Positions 1 through 7,786 of a DNA stretch of 33,292 bases are shown here, in pieces. Source of the DNA: a virus. A program made the translations under genes and the position numbers. The stretch spans positions 1 through 33,292 of IMG/VR virus record IMGVR_UViG_3300050821_012817; one strand, written 5' to 3'. The notes below the pieces were generated by a model that worked only from the letters and a program-made list of their open reading frames with translations, did no database searches and was not told where the DNA came from. Each line of letters begins with the position of its first letter. Position 1 is the first letter of the stretch.

Positions 1-11
1 ACCCATACCCC

Positions 12-38
12 ACAATAGCCAGCGGGCTGGCTACTCAC
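12..38 (-). promoter_or_regulatory. leftward palindrome-spacer promoter, weak copy
   Basis: The palindrome GCCAGCGGGCTGGC lies at 18-31. Reading leftward it is followed at once by TATTGT (12-17), a -10-like hexamer, and preceded by GTGAGT (33-38), which matches the NTGAAN -35 of the better copies. It sits at the 3' end of the gene ending at 35, so it would drive the gene just left of the window, probably the major capsid gene (inference from HK97 gene order). The spacing is one base short of the consensus, so strength is uncertain. Confidence 0.5.
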
Positions 39-352
39 CAGCACTGCGTCGTCGAGGTCGTATACGGCGTAGGCGGGGATTGCCACGGCACCTGCTGGCC
101 GATGGCCACTTGACCAGAAGGCTTGGTGTAGGCGGGCGGACTTCCTGGTGTGCCATCCGGCGTACCGCTCGGATCATCGAATGCGCCGCTATCACCATCG
201 GCATCCTCGGTGGCTTCAAGTTCTGCTTTGTAGGACGCGGCTCGATTTATCGAGGGGAAGCACCCGCAGAGTGAGCCGTCAGCCTCGTTGATGACGGCCC
301 ACGGACTACTCTCCGGGCACCCAGGTGCAGACTGCTGTATCCGCCATGGCAC
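35..352 (-). CDS. small protein with a WAVxNE..G-C-GC-type domain, after the prohead protease
   Basis: This 105-residue protein uses a GTG start at 350-352, one base after the protease stop (354-356), so the two are probably translationally coupled. Residues about 10-45 hold a run beginning CPESSPWAVINEADGSL followed by CGC and an alpha-helical AA-rich stretch. It recalls a short domain, seen in tailed-phage head proteins, of the form 'WAVV-E-TGE-hGCH--K--A---L-AL' (family memory, not checked). The rest is Pro/Gly/Ser/Thr rich (TPDGTPGSP, PWQSPPTPY) and probably disordered. The function is unknown; its position between protease and the expected capsid gene suggests a head-assembly accessory. 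Confidence 0.65.
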   Translation of the reverse strand: MPWRIQQSAPGCPESSPWAVINEADGSLCGCFPSINRAASYKAELEATEDADGDSGAFDDPSGTPDGTPGSPPAYTKPSGQVAIGQQVPWQSPPTPYTTSTTQCW

Positions 353-353
353 G

Positions 354-2699
354 TTAGCTCGTTGCCTGCTTCCGCCTCTTGATCATGTCGTTGATTTGAG
401 CTTCGCGGGTAGCCTTCTTAAAGCGCTCCTCGGCAACGGCCGCTTCCTCTGCTGCCTTACGTGCCTTGGTCTTGGCGCGGGCAGTCAGCTCTGCTTGCTT
501 CTCCATAGCCAACCGCTCAGCAGGTGTCACGACGTGTAGCTCCGGGTCGTGATAGAAGCCGCCGCGGAAGCCCACCGGCGCTGAGCCGGCGCTGCGGAGG
601 TACTTGAAGCAGTCCTGCACCGTCCCGGTGTCAGGCATACCGACTTCCTGACGCAGCTCCTGCATGTGGCGGCTGATGTCGTCGCTACGACTCCGCTTAA
701 CACCGCACATGTCGTGAAGCTGACGACCGGCCACTGATAGGAGCTTGCGCACCTGGTCGTTGCCCTCCGATAGTCCGTAGGCGTGACTGATCGTCTTGTC
801 CAGTGCAGCAAACATGCCCAGGTCGATGGACTGCCTTTCCGGCTGAGGGACCTTGTGGACGAACTCGCCAGTCTCAGGGTCATACTCAGGCTCACCGTGG
901 TTGGCGACCGTTTGACCGTGGGCTGATCCGGTGGCAGCAGCCTTCGGACCGTCCAGAGTGATGCCGCGCTGGCCATCGAAGGACGTGCCGTGCGGGTCCG
1001 GGGAGGGACCGACGCCGCCAAAGCCCGGGTTGTCATTGCCCACCTTGCCGCCACCGATGATGTTCGGCGCCTGCGGGCCGTGGTCGTAGCCACCGTCCGT
1101 GCGGTATGGCGTCTGATGTGGATCTCCCGCTGGCGCGGTTGGCACCCAGCCCGAGGTGGGCGAGCTGTACTGCGGCCCGCCGCCTACTCCACCGTCGTGA
1201 GGATCGGTATTGGAGGTGTCAGGATTCCACGACCAGTTATCGTTAGCACCCACGGGGCCAGTGACGATGTTAGAACCCGCCACTCCACTCACCAGTGATC
1301 CAGTGCCCGACATGTAGGGCGTTTCGTGTGGGTCGTAACCTTCCATGCCGCGCTCGCTCTCTGAATAAGGCGTTTCGTGAGGATCGCCCGGAGCTCCGGG
1401 GCTACTAAACGATGGATTGTAACTTCCAGGTGCCGTACCGGCGCCAATGATGTTCGGCGCGGCCGTACCACCACCGCCGCCACTCCCAACGCCATCAACA
1501 GTCGTATAGGGCGTCTGGTGTGGGTCGCCTTCAGGAGTAGGGGAAGTCCAGCCGGGGGAGTCCGGCGTAAAGCTGCCGGTGCTTCCCTCGGCACTGAAAT
1601 CCTGGTCATGCGGATCTTCGCAGGTCAGGTCAGGGCTAAACTCCGACACGCCACTGCCGGGTGAGCCGCCACCAATGATGTTGGGCGGCGTAGGGCCAAA
1701 GCTCGGCTTGCCATCTCCCGTTTGGTAGGACTCATCATGTGGGTCTTGGGGTGTCCCACCAGGATTCCACGTTGCCACGGTGCCGCCAGGTGTCATCGCA
1801 GCGCTCCTTTCGTCGTCGCTCGCGTCGACGCCAAACTCCTTAAGGGCGCTCTTGATACGTCCTTTGATCGAGTTGACTTGCTCAGCGCTGTAACCCTTTT
1901 GGTTCTTGGGCATGCTGATGTAGGACCAAGCCGCCTTCGCGTGGTCCTTAGTGTCGATGGGGTAGCGCTTCTTCCCGTCCTTCTGGTAACCGGGGTCGGC
2001 ATACTTGACATTTCCATAAGGCTGCTTGCCTGAGTCGTCGCCCTTGGCGGCGCGAACAGCGGTCAGAGCTTGCTGGGCACGCTGGATCTGCTTGGTGTCG
2101 AGCCGGCTGCGCAATTCCACCAGGTCGCTGTTCGACAGCTGCGCCAAGGTGTCCACGGCTTCGGCGGAGAGGATGGCGCGCGTGCCCGGGTTCATCCCGT
2201 AGTTGACGACGCTGACATCACCCTTTTGCAGACTGAGCTCATTGATGGTGCGGTTGACGTAGTTGCTATCCCACGCCTGGTCCTTGACGCGGAAAGCGAA
2301 GCTCATCTCGTCCATGTCACCACGGCGCATCTTGGGGATGAGTCGCTGCACGTCGGGGTCCGTGGGGTCCAACGTGGCCCATACGCGCAGGCCGTGCTGG
2401 TCCCGGCTAAGCTTCAACGTCCCGCTAGTGGTGCGAGCTAGCGGCGTCCCCTCATGGTTAATGAGAAGCTGCACATCAGGCTTGCTGGCCAGCGTCTTGT
2501 CGAACGCGTTGTAGTCGAGCTTCTCAACCCAGCCACCAGCGGAGGGACCGCCGTGTACGTCGTAGGGCTCGAACGTGGACGCGTAGCCCTCAAGGATGAC
2601 TGCGCCCGTTTTGTTGTCTTCGCGGAATTCCAGTCGACTGGCACCCCGACGCTCCTCACGAACGTCAAGCAGCTTTTGCCGACCACGGTGGTCCGTCAT
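354..2699 (-). CDS. HK97-family prohead protease fused to a repeat linker and a C-terminal scaffold-like domain
   Basis: This 781-residue protein starts at an ATG with GGAGGAACC just upstream. Residues about 30-180 are the U35-type prohead protease: GYASTFEPYDVHGG, then INHEGTPLAR with candidate catalytic His82, and DEMSFAF with candidate Ser133. Residues about 231-292 (KYADPGYQKDGKKRYPIDT, then SAEQVNSIKGRIKSA) resemble DUF6582. Residues about 305-610 are a low-complexity linker with repeated DPHxTPY and APNIIGGG motifs. Residues about 640-781 are helical and end in a Lys/Ala/Glu-rich coiled coil, as scaffold domains do. It would cleave head proteins during maturation and probably itself. 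It is far longer than ordinary proteases of the family (about 200 residues). The adjacent portal gene supports the call. Confidence 0.88.
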   Translation of the reverse strand: MTDHRGRQKLLDVREERRGASRLEFREDNKTGAVILEGYASTFEPYDVHGGPSAGGWVEKLDYNAFDKTLASKPDVQLLINHEGTPLARTTSGTLKLSRDQHGLRVWATLDPTDPDVQRLIPKMRRGDMDEMSFAFRVKDQAWDSNYVNRTINELSLQKGDVSVVNYGMNPGTRAILSAEAVDTLAQLSNSDLVELRSRLDTKQIQRAQQALTAVRAAKGDDSGKQPYGNVKYADPGYQKDGKKRYPIDTKDHAKAAWSYISMPKNQKGYSAEQVNSIKGRIKSALKEFGVDASDDERSAAMTPGGTVATWNPGGTPQDPHDESYQTGDGKPSFGPTPPNIIGGGSPGSGVSEFSPDLTCEDPHDQDFSAEGSTGSFTPDSPGWTSPTPEGDPHQTPYTTVDGVGSGGGGGTAAPNIIGAGTAPGSYNPSFSSPGAPGDPHETPYSESERGMEGYDPHETPYMSGTGSLVSGVAGSNIVTGPVGANDNWSWNPDTSNTDPHDGGVGGGPQYSSPTSGWVPTAPAGDPHQTPYRTDGGYDHGPQAPNIIGGGKVGNDNPGFGGVGPSPDPHGTSFDGQRGITLDGPKAAATGSAHGQTVANHGEPEYDPETGEFVHKVPQPERQSIDLGMFAALDKTISHAYGLSEGNDQVRKLLSVAGRQLHDMCGVKRSRSDDISRHMQELRQEVGMPDTGTVQDCFKYLRSAGSAPVGFRGGFYHDPELHVVTPAERLAMEKQAELTARAKTKARKAAEEAAVAEERFKKATREAQINDMIKRRKQATS
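970..1760 (-). repeat. in-frame DPHxTPY / APNIIGGG repeat tract in the protease gene
   Basis: Between the DUF6582-like and C-terminal domains the reading frame repeats a heptad-like motif: DPHDESY, DPHDQDF, DPHQTPY, DPHETPY (twice), DPHDGGV, DPHQTPY and DPHGTSF, with xPNIIGGG or xPNIIGAG between several copies. At DNA level the reverse complement shows recurring blocks such as gggtcgc/gtgtgggtc and gatgatgttcggcg. The unit length varies from about 30 to 50 codons, so this is a degenerate protein repeat and not a DNA microsatellite. Confidence 0.85.
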
Positions 2700-2717
2700 G
2701 GTTCCTCCTTTGGAGTA

Positions 2718-4058
2718 TCAGGGTCTCATTTGTTGTCGGCCAGCTGCGATAGGCTTGCCGTTGTTCTTTTCAGGTGTCCCATTATTTTCTCCCCCACCCA
2801 CGGGCGGCATTTGGAAACCATTGGGTGATCCACCCGGTTGTGGAGATGGTCCCGTAGCGCCGCCAGTAGCTCCACCGAGGGAAGTCGGCGTACCCAATGG
2901 CACGTAGTTGGCGGGCTGAAGTAGCACGTCACCGCCGTCAATCGGGTCAAGTTCCTCATCGGCACGGACCTCATTGGGCGTCAGCCACGTGCCCTGGATT
3001 CCGTTCTTGTAGGCGTTGTACTTGCCCTCAATGTCACCGCGCATGAGCGCCTTAAAGTCGAACCGGACAAACTGACCCCTCGGGAGACAGGAAGAAATTA
3101 CTGACTCCATACAGCTCGTCCACGGCCTGAAGGTATAGGCGATAGCACCCAGGTTGATCTGCTGGATACCGGTGCCCCATGCGGTGGTGTGCGTCGTGTC
3201 GCCAATAAGCACTGGTGGGACGCCGAACAGCAGGCAGATCTCCTGGCGCTGGAATTCTCGAGTCTCGAGGAACTGCGACTCCTCCGGCGTAATGGACAGG
3301 TTCTGCCACTTAAATCCACCGGTCAACATTGCAGGAAGGCGTCGGCCACCGTGGCTTTGAATCCAGTTTTTCTGAACGCGCTGGATGGCTTCCTCGTCCA
3401 ACGGCTGCTCAGTGGACAGGACGCCGCTGGGGTTGGCCGACTCCTTGAAGTAGCGGTAGCCGTACTCCTCAGCAGAAAGACCCATGCCGATAGCAATAGC
3501 GGCTTGCTTAATCGGGGATAGTCCCCAGGGCTCACCCGGCATGGTGAAGCGGCGCATGTGCACCATGTCCTCGCGCGGGACGGGCTCACCCATAATGCGG
3601 TAGATCGGGTCGAACCACAGCAGGATGTCTGGCCGGCGCTCCAAAAACACAATGTCCGGGTGCAGCGGCAGTAATGCGGTGGGATAGCCCATGTTGTCGC
3701 GAGAGGTGATGTAGTGATAACTGTTGCCGCGCAACGCCATTGAGGCGATACACATCCACTTCCACTGGAAGAGGTCGAATCCTGGGTACGGCTGAGAGAT
3801 CAGCTTGGGCTGCGGCTTGATCTCTTTGGGCACACCCTTGGCGTCACGCCGGTATGCCTTCCACGGCAGGCTGGCAATCACATCTGCTAGCAGGCGCACG
3901 CAGGCGAAGACCGTCATGTGGGACATCGACTTGTGGACGCCCACCACGTCGTCAAGGACGCCGATCTGCGGTGGTGGGACAAAGGCGGAGCTCATCAGGT
4001 CGCGATGCTCAACCTCGCCACCACGCGGCGGGGAGACGAGGCGACTGAGGATGCTCAC
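2718..4058 (-). CDS. phage portal protein, HK97 type
   Basis: This 446-residue protein starts at a GTG that overlaps the upstream stop (GTGA). It has the portal pattern throughout: an early SMSHMTVFACVRLLADVIASLP segment (split here at VRL; the family has 'V-acv-llA---A-lP'), then RRFTMPGEPWGLSPI, the SAEEYGYRYFKESANPSGV stretch typical of the clip/stem region, and later FGVPPVLIGDTTHTTAWGTG. The last 50 residues are Gly/Pro/Asn-rich (GGATGGATGPSPQPGGSPNG) and likely disordered. A dodecamer of this protein forms the DNA-entry vertex and docks the terminase. It lies between terminase and prohead protease, as expected in HK97-like head modules. Confidence 0.93.
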   Translation of the reverse strand: MSILSRLVSPPRGGEVEHRDLMSSAFVPPPQIGVLDDVVGVHKSMSHMTVFACVRLLADVIASLPWKAYRRDAKGVPKEIKPQPKLISQPYPGFDLFQWKWMCIASMALRGNSYHYITSRDNMGYPTALLPLHPDIVFLERRPDILLWFDPIYRIMGEPVPREDMVHMRRFTMPGEPWGLSPIKQAAIAIGMGLSAEEYGYRYFKESANPSGVLSTEQPLDEEAIQRVQKNWIQSHGGRRLPAMLTGGFKWQNLSITPEESQFLETREFQRQEICLLFGVPPVLIGDTTHTTAWGTGIQQINLGAIAYTFRPWTSCMESVISSCLPRGQFVRFDFKALMRGDIEGKYNAYKNGIQGTWLTPNEVRADEELDPIDGGDVLLQPANYVPLGTPTSLGGATGGATGPSPQPGGSPNGFQMPPVGGGENNGTPEKNNGKPIAAGRQQMRP

Positions 4059-4468
4059 TCATCCCTCCGTTGCGGAATCAAGGTGACGCCCGATAACGCC
4101 AAGCCCATAAGAATTAAGCAGAACCCTAAAACAATAAGCCCTAACCATGGTCTTATCTCCCAACAGCCCACCGAAATCAAGGAGATTCCTATCAGCTCCA
4201 GGATGGTGGACTGAACTTCACGCCAGTCGCGCGGCGTCTTCTGCGGCTTAGGCGCCGCGGGGAGGCGTTGCGCCGGAGGTACTGGCAGCGGTATTGGGGG
4301 CGGCAGCGGGACCGACTCCTCATCGTCGGGGTCTTCATCGCCATCGTCCTCATGAAGGGCGGCGGCAGCAAGATTGACAAGACGTTGACGCGCAGTGCTC
4401 TCCTTCTCGCGGGCATCGGCATAGAGCCGTCCACCGCCGCCGATTTGCGTCACGTTGTCGTCTGCCAC
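4055..4468 (-). CDS. small membrane protein between terminase and portal
   Basis: About 137 residues. The chosen start is GTG at 4466-4468 because GAGAGGA lies five to seven bases upstream; a longer GTG start at 4495 would overlap the terminase end further. The N-terminal half is acidic then proline-rich (EDDGDEDPDDEES, then PLPPPIPLPVPPAQ). The C-terminal third has two adjacent hydrophobic stretches (ILELIGISLISVGCW and LGLIVLGFCLILMGLALSG), forming a probable helical hairpin. It overlaps both neighbours by a few bases, so it is translated with the head operon. No family is recognised; the position does not by itself show a role in packaging. Confidence 0.7.
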   Translation of the reverse strand: MADDNVTQIGGGGRLYADAREKESTARQRLVNLAAAALHEDDGDEDPDDEESVPLPPPIPLPVPPAQRLPAAPKPQKTPRDWREVQSTILELIGISLISVGCWEIRPWLGLIVLGFCLILMGLALSGVTLIPQRRDE

Positions 4469-6096
4469 AAGGGTCCTCTCGCTTCTTCTTCCCACTGCTG
4501 GATGATGTCGTCGGTCGGCCAGTCATGGATCTCCGGTGGTGGCGTCCCTCGATGGTGTTCCAGCCATACCGCGGCTGCACATGCCACAAGGGGCGAGACA
4601 TCAACAGGTGAGTTCCTCCTATCAAACACCCATCCGTCCCCGACGTGACGAGCCACACCGCTGGCTGCTGCTCGGTCTAGGACGGGCGCGGGGCGGTGGA
4701 AGATCCGATGCTCGGTGATCTGGTCATACAGCAGGTGGCACCCGGCAGAGATCTCGGTGCCGGGGCCCCACTCCACTACCTTGACGCCCGCAGCTTTGAG
4801 GTCCTCAATCATGCCGCTGACCGGCGCGCTGCTCTTCTGGATACACACGCCCTCAAACCGCTTCTTGCGCTCCGGGTCGGAGAGCCATGGGATGATCCAG
4901 TCCGTACCTCGAGCGGCGTTAATAACCTCAATATGTAGGTAGCCGTCAGTACGCCGAGCGGCGATGGCCACGTAGCTACGCGACCGCTCGTAGTTGACAT
5001 CCAGTGCCGCGTACACCTTGCTATCCGGCGCTCTAGCGCTCCCGCTGTCGTGTGTCTCGGCCCAGTGCTCCGCCGGCATGATGCCGGGCTGCATGGCATC
5101 CACCCATTGGCATAGGTGCTCAGTCTGGAAACCTGGCATGTTGCGGTACTCCATGGCCTCAAGGAATCCCTTGAGATCCTCCAAGGTGAAGTCGTTAAGC
5201 AGGCCCATGGAGGGGTTGGCCATGTACCAGAACCGCGGGTCGCGCGGGTCTTCCTCCATCGGGACACTCCACTCAAAGAATCCTGTAGTGGTGTGTTCTG
5301 TTTCCCCGGTGGTGGCGCGGCGCCAGGCACCGTCACGCTGTGCACGCAAGACCTCACTGCGGAGGTCGCCTGCGTTACTGGTGCACACCACTTGGGAATA
5401 GCGACGAACGGTGGTGGTCGGGACGATAGCGTTCCATGCATCCCAGGTGGTGTGCTCACGGAGCTCATCCAACATAGCGATGTCTACTGACAGCGATCGA
5501 GCGCCTTTACGGGAGGCGGTGGCGGCGCGCCAGTACCGGCGATTGGTGAGGATTGCGCGGTGCTTACCGTTGGTGACGCGGTGGTTAATCAGCTCGCGGC
5601 ATAGCAGCTCATTGTCGCGGATCTCGTCCACGACCTCCTTTAGCATGTTCTCGGCGTAGTCCAAGTTCTGCGCGGCGATAACCGCCAGGCGTGCTCCAGG
5701 GCATTCCTTGTCCGCGCGGCCATACCGGGAAAGGAATAGTCGCCAGAGCCCAATTCCCTTGAGCCATCGCGACTTACCGTTCTGCCGCGCCACCAGGATA
5801 AGAAGGACTTTGTAGCGAAATCCCGCGCCGTCATTGCCCTTCTCGAGGGCGTGGACATACAGCCATTTTTGCCAGGGCATCAGTGCCCAGCCGCAGACCA
5901 TTTCCAGAAACTCTATGCAGTCAAAGCCCCAGGACGTATCCGGATTGAGTCCGCACCCGCAATAGCACTCAACGGATTCGCCGTCCTCATAAACGACCGG
6001 GCCCAAGCAATTCTTTTTCAGCGGCGGCGTGTAGACGCGAGGGGTTGTACTGCCGATACGGCAGATGTCATCTTCTACAAGCGGACTGGCCATCAT
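4450..6096 (-). CDS. terminase large subunit
   Basis: 548 residues from ATG 6094-6096, which overlaps the previous stop (GAATGA) and follows CGAGGA; an alternative ATG is three bases on. The packaging ATPase signature is clear: a degenerate Walker A in LLILVARQNGKSRW (residues about 98-111, K108), Walker B in VDIAMLDELREH (D210, E211) and the coupling motif region VVCTSNAG. The C-terminal nuclease domain begins at KVYAALDVNYERS with candidate metal ligand D366. A CYCGCG motif near residue 45 could bind a metal. The protein translocates DNA into the prohead through the portal and cuts it. The length is normal for this family. Confidence 0.93.
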   Translation of the reverse strand: MMASPLVEDDICRIGSTTPRVYTPPLKKNCLGPVVYEDGESVECYCGCGLNPDTSWGFDCIEFLEMVCGWALMPWQKWLYVHALEKGNDGAGFRYKVLLILVARQNGKSRWLKGIGLWRLFLSRYGRADKECPGARLAVIAAQNLDYAENMLKEVVDEIRDNELLCRELINHRVTNGKHRAILTNRRYWRAATASRKGARSLSVDIAMLDELREHTTWDAWNAIVPTTTVRRYSQVVCTSNAGDLRSEVLRAQRDGAWRRATTGETEHTTTGFFEWSVPMEEDPRDPRFWYMANPSMGLLNDFTLEDLKGFLEAMEYRNMPGFQTEHLCQWVDAMQPGIMPAEHWAETHDSGSARAPDSKVYAALDVNYERSRSYVAIAARRTDGYLHIEVINAARGTDWIIPWLSDPERKKRFEGVCIQKSSAPVSGMIEDLKAAGVKVVEWGPGTEISAGCHLLYDQITEHRIFHRPAPVLDRAAASGVARHVGDGWVFDRRNSPVDVSPLVACAAAVWLEHHRGTPPPEIHDWPTDDIIQQWEEEARGPLWQTTT

Positions 6097-6320
6097 TCCT
6101 CGGGAAGTCGTGCGTAGGCCAGTGGCTGGCACTGCGGACAAACACCATGCTCAGTTTCTCCACCACACTTGTAGCACGAAAGGGGGCCACCCGCGCGGGG
6201 GTCGTCAACAGTGAACTCGATCATTACGTCCCGCACAACCTCTCCGATCATGTTCTTCACGGGTTGTAGGAGGGCCAACCCAAAGGCCCCCATTGCATTC
6301 CGTAAGAGGTCTAACACCAC
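6093..6320 (-). CDS. small zinc-knuckle protein before the large terminase
   Basis: About 75 residues from GTG 6318-6320, preceded by TTGAGGAC; the next GTG (6317) is also possible. A much longer reading frame begins at 6560 but lies over the upstream gene in another frame, so it was trimmed. The N-terminal part is an amphipathic helix (LDLLRNAMGAFGLALLQ) followed by MIGEVVRDVMIEF. The C-terminus has CYKCGGETEHGVCPQC, two CxxC pairs fit for one zinc ion. It overlaps the 26-residue gene upstream by ten bases and the terminase start downstream by four. The function is unknown. Confidence 0.65.
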   Translation of the reverse strand: MVLDLLRNAMGAFGLALLQPVKNMIGEVVRDVMIEFTVDDPRAGGPLSCYKCGGETEHGVCPQCQPLAYARLPEE

Positions 6321-6391
6321 GTCCTCAATACGGAACTGATGCCCGCGGCAGCCAGCGCGAGGATGGCAATTGCTGTGAGGAGATCTCTCAT
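6311..6391 (-). CDS. 26-residue hydrophobic mini-protein
   Basis: ATG 6389-6391 overlaps the stop of the upstream gene (CAATGA) and has GGAGGG eight bases before it. The product begins MRDLLTAIAILALAAAG and continues ISSVLRTWC, a single short transmembrane segment or an uncleaved signal-like helix, ending at TAG 6311-6313. A strong ribosome site, the stop/start overlap and the coherent hydrophobic composition support expression. No family is recognisable at this length. It could be a small membrane peptide; its location between the terminase genes does not resemble a holin locus. Confidence 0.55.
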   Translation of the reverse strand: MRDLLTAIAILALAAAGISSVLRTWC

Positions 6392-6867
6392 TGACCTGCC
6401 CTCCGTCGGTGGCGCATCCGGTACTTAGACAGCTCGTCGCGAGGATCATTCTCGTCATCAGACAAATCCTGCTCCGACATTGGCGGCAGCGCAGGCATCT
6501 TGTCCTCTTCCAGGTCATAGAGCCGAGCTTGCTGCTCAAGCAGCCGGCGAGCAACTTCAATGGCCTTGAGGTCTTGCTGCGCTACTTTGGGCCACACCGC
6601 CTTTAGCAGCGTTTCTAATCGTGTGACATAGATGGCCAGCGCCTGATCTGTCAGCAGCTCATGGTGGCGCGCGGCGTTCTTAAGCTCCTGCTTGATGATC
6701 TGATTGACGCGTACCCCGGTGACGCCTACGAGTCGGCCGATTTCATTGTCGCTGTTGCCTGCAACGAACAGCGCCATGATTCGATGGTTTCGGCGGGCCC
6801 TGTCCTCTTTGCTTTCGTCAGGACGTGGGCCGGGCTTGCGGCGTGGCTTTGGCTCTGGCATCTCCAC
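6388..6867 (-). CDS. terminase small subunit-like HTH protein
   Basis: 159 residues from GTG 6865-6867 (an ATG at 6861 is an alternative). The N-terminus is basic (PKPRRKPGPRPDESKEDRARR), then a helix-turn-helix: ALFVAGNSDNEIGRLVGVTG followed by VRVNQIIKQEL. A long helical region follows (LETLLKAVWPKVAQQDLKAIEVARRLLEQQARLYDL) with an acidic C-terminal tail. HTH plus an oligomerising helix, directly upstream of the large terminase, is the usual make-up of a small terminase that recognises the packaging site. It is the first gene of the leftward operon. It could instead be a generic phage DNA-binding protein. Confidence 0.7.
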   Translation of the reverse strand: MEMPEPKPRRKPGPRPDESKEDRARRNHRIMALFVAGNSDNEIGRLVGVTGVRVNQIIKQELKNAARHHELLTDQALAIYVTRLETLLKAVWPKVAQQDLKAIEVARRLLEQQARLYDLEEDKMPALPPMSEQDLSDDENDPRDELSKYRMRHRRRAGQ

Positions 6868-6900
6868 ATTGTCCGGCTAGAAGATGAATGAACCCTGAGC

Positions 6901-6929
6901 AGATTCGGCGTGTCGTGCTTGACCGTCAA
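6901..6929 (-). promoter_or_regulatory. candidate leftward promoter of the head operon
   Basis: On the minus strand TTGACG (6924-6929) is followed after 17 bases by GAATCT (6901-6906). The -35 box lies inside an inverted repeat, ACCGT-TG-ACGGT, which could be an operator. It is 34 bases upstream of the small terminase-like start and back-to-back with the rightward promoter at 6951. The -10 match is poor. Confidence 0.35.
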
Positions 6930-6950
6930 CGGTAAACCATGAAACCCCTA

Positions 6951-6978
6951 GTGAACAGCCAGCGCGCTGGCATATACT
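6951..6978 (+). promoter_or_regulatory. rightward palindrome-spacer promoter
   Basis: -35 GTGAAC (6951-6956), a 16-bp spacer containing the perfect palindrome GCCAGCGCGCTGGC (6958-6971), and -10 TATACT (6973-6978). The same layout recurs at 8902, 14767, 16561 and 21012 (plus strand) and at 31966 (minus strand). A repressor bound to the palindrome would lie between the polymerase contacts. Confidence 0.8.
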
Positions 6979-6989
6979 GGTATTAAGCC

Positions 6990-7006
6990 GGTGGCAACGG
7001 GCCACT
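6990..7006 (+). other. 5'-leader stem-loop after the 6951 promoter
   Basis: GGTGGC (6990-6995) pairs with GCCACT (7001-7006) through one G-U pair across a five-base loop (aacgg). It begins 12 bases after the -10, close to the expected 5' end of the mRNA. The same element follows the other copies of this promoter. Confidence 0.6.
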
Positions 7007-7023
7007 TGTGTGGGGAGTCGGTA

Positions 7024-7185
7024 ATGAAGATTGAGATCGCGGTGTACCACACGCCGCAGGAGGCCGAAAAGGCCAAAAAAGAGCTCAACGCTATCTACGA
7101 CGGACTCGGCCAAAACTGCGACCTTGCCCGGTCCCGGCTTATCGAGGTAACCGCAAAGGAAGGCATGGTTGATGACTTCGACTAA
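7024..7185 (+). CDS. 53-residue protein of unknown function
   Basis: The ATG at 7024 follows GGGGAG by seven bases; an in-frame GTG at 6991 lies inside the leader hairpin and was rejected. The product has a beta-alpha-alpha-beta feel: MKIEIAVYHTPQEAEKAKKE, a helix, then LIEVTAKEGMVDDFD. The acidic C-terminus overlaps the next start. It is the first gene of a three- or four-gene rightward unit under the palindrome-spacer promoter, a position where phages often carry small early host-interacting proteins. No family was recognised. Confidence 0.7.
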   Translation: MKIEIAVYHTPQEAEKAKKELNAIYDGLGQNCDLARSRLIEVTAKEGMVDDFD

Positions 7186-7786
7186 AGCAAAACGCCAGGA
7201 GATAGCACGGCGGGTCCGGGACAAGATCCTCACCGACCCTGAGAGTCACCAACAGGAGTCGTGGGCTCTCATTGACCCCGCCGACGTTCTTAAGAAGGGC
7301 GTCCAAAAGGGCAAGTACACCGCGGTGCAATGCAACAGCACCGGCTGTGTCTGCGGCTGGGCATCCATGCTGTCGGGTGATTGGGCGATTATCACCGACG
7401 ATGGCTTGACGGATGAATTCGTCCTGCCGGGTGAAGATGAGCTTACGGAGCTGTACTCCATCCAATTCATCATTACCGAAGACGGCCGAGAGATGAATAT
7501 CGAGGACCGCGGCAAGGAGCTGCTGGGCCTGCTTGATTCAGAAAAAGACTGGCTGTTTAGCCCTGCGCGCGACCGCCTCGAGGTCCTGTACGCCTTGAAT
7601 GAGATCATTCAAGGTGGTCAGATCTCCTACTCAAGCCGTGGCCACCTCAAGCGCACGCTGACGCAAGAGCGGATCGCAGAGATCGTCACGCCGCCCACAA
7701 AGCCCGCCACAAAGGCGACTGAGGTCATTGACTTAAGTGACCTCATCCACGATGAAGAGCGCGTTGAACAGGGGATAGAGGCATGA
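7172..7786 (+). CDS. phage protein with a CxCGWA motif, unknown function
   Basis: 204 residues; ATG 7172 is preceded by AAGGAAGG and overlaps the end of the previous gene. It starts with a basic helix (MTSTKAKRQEIARRVRDKIL), then CNSTGCVCGWASMLSGDW and, further on, LLGLLDSEKDWLFSPARDRLE. The order 'G-CV-GWA--L-GD ... LLGL---...LF' is one I associate with a widespread uncharacterised family in actinobacteriophages, where the Cys/Trp segment and the helical C-terminal part recur (memory, not checked). The C-terminal 40 residues are Pro/Thr-rich then acidic. It overlaps the next gene at ATGA, so they are co-translated. Confidence 0.75.
   Translation: MTSTKAKRQEIARRVRDKILTDPESHQQESWALIDPADVLKKGVQKGKYTAVQCNSTGCVCGWASMLSGDWAIITDDGLTDEFVLPGEDELTELYSIQFIITEDGREMNIEDRGKELLGLLDSEKDWLFSPARDRLEVLYALNEIIQGGQISYSSRGHLKRTLTQERIAEIVTPPTKPATKATEVIDLSDLIHDEERVEQGIEA

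Noticed and set aside
6391-6560. Long N-terminal extension (to 6560) of the zinc-knuckle protein before the terminase
   Set aside because: It overlaps the small terminase-like gene in another frame, and the peptide is Cys/Arg/Met-rich without sense.
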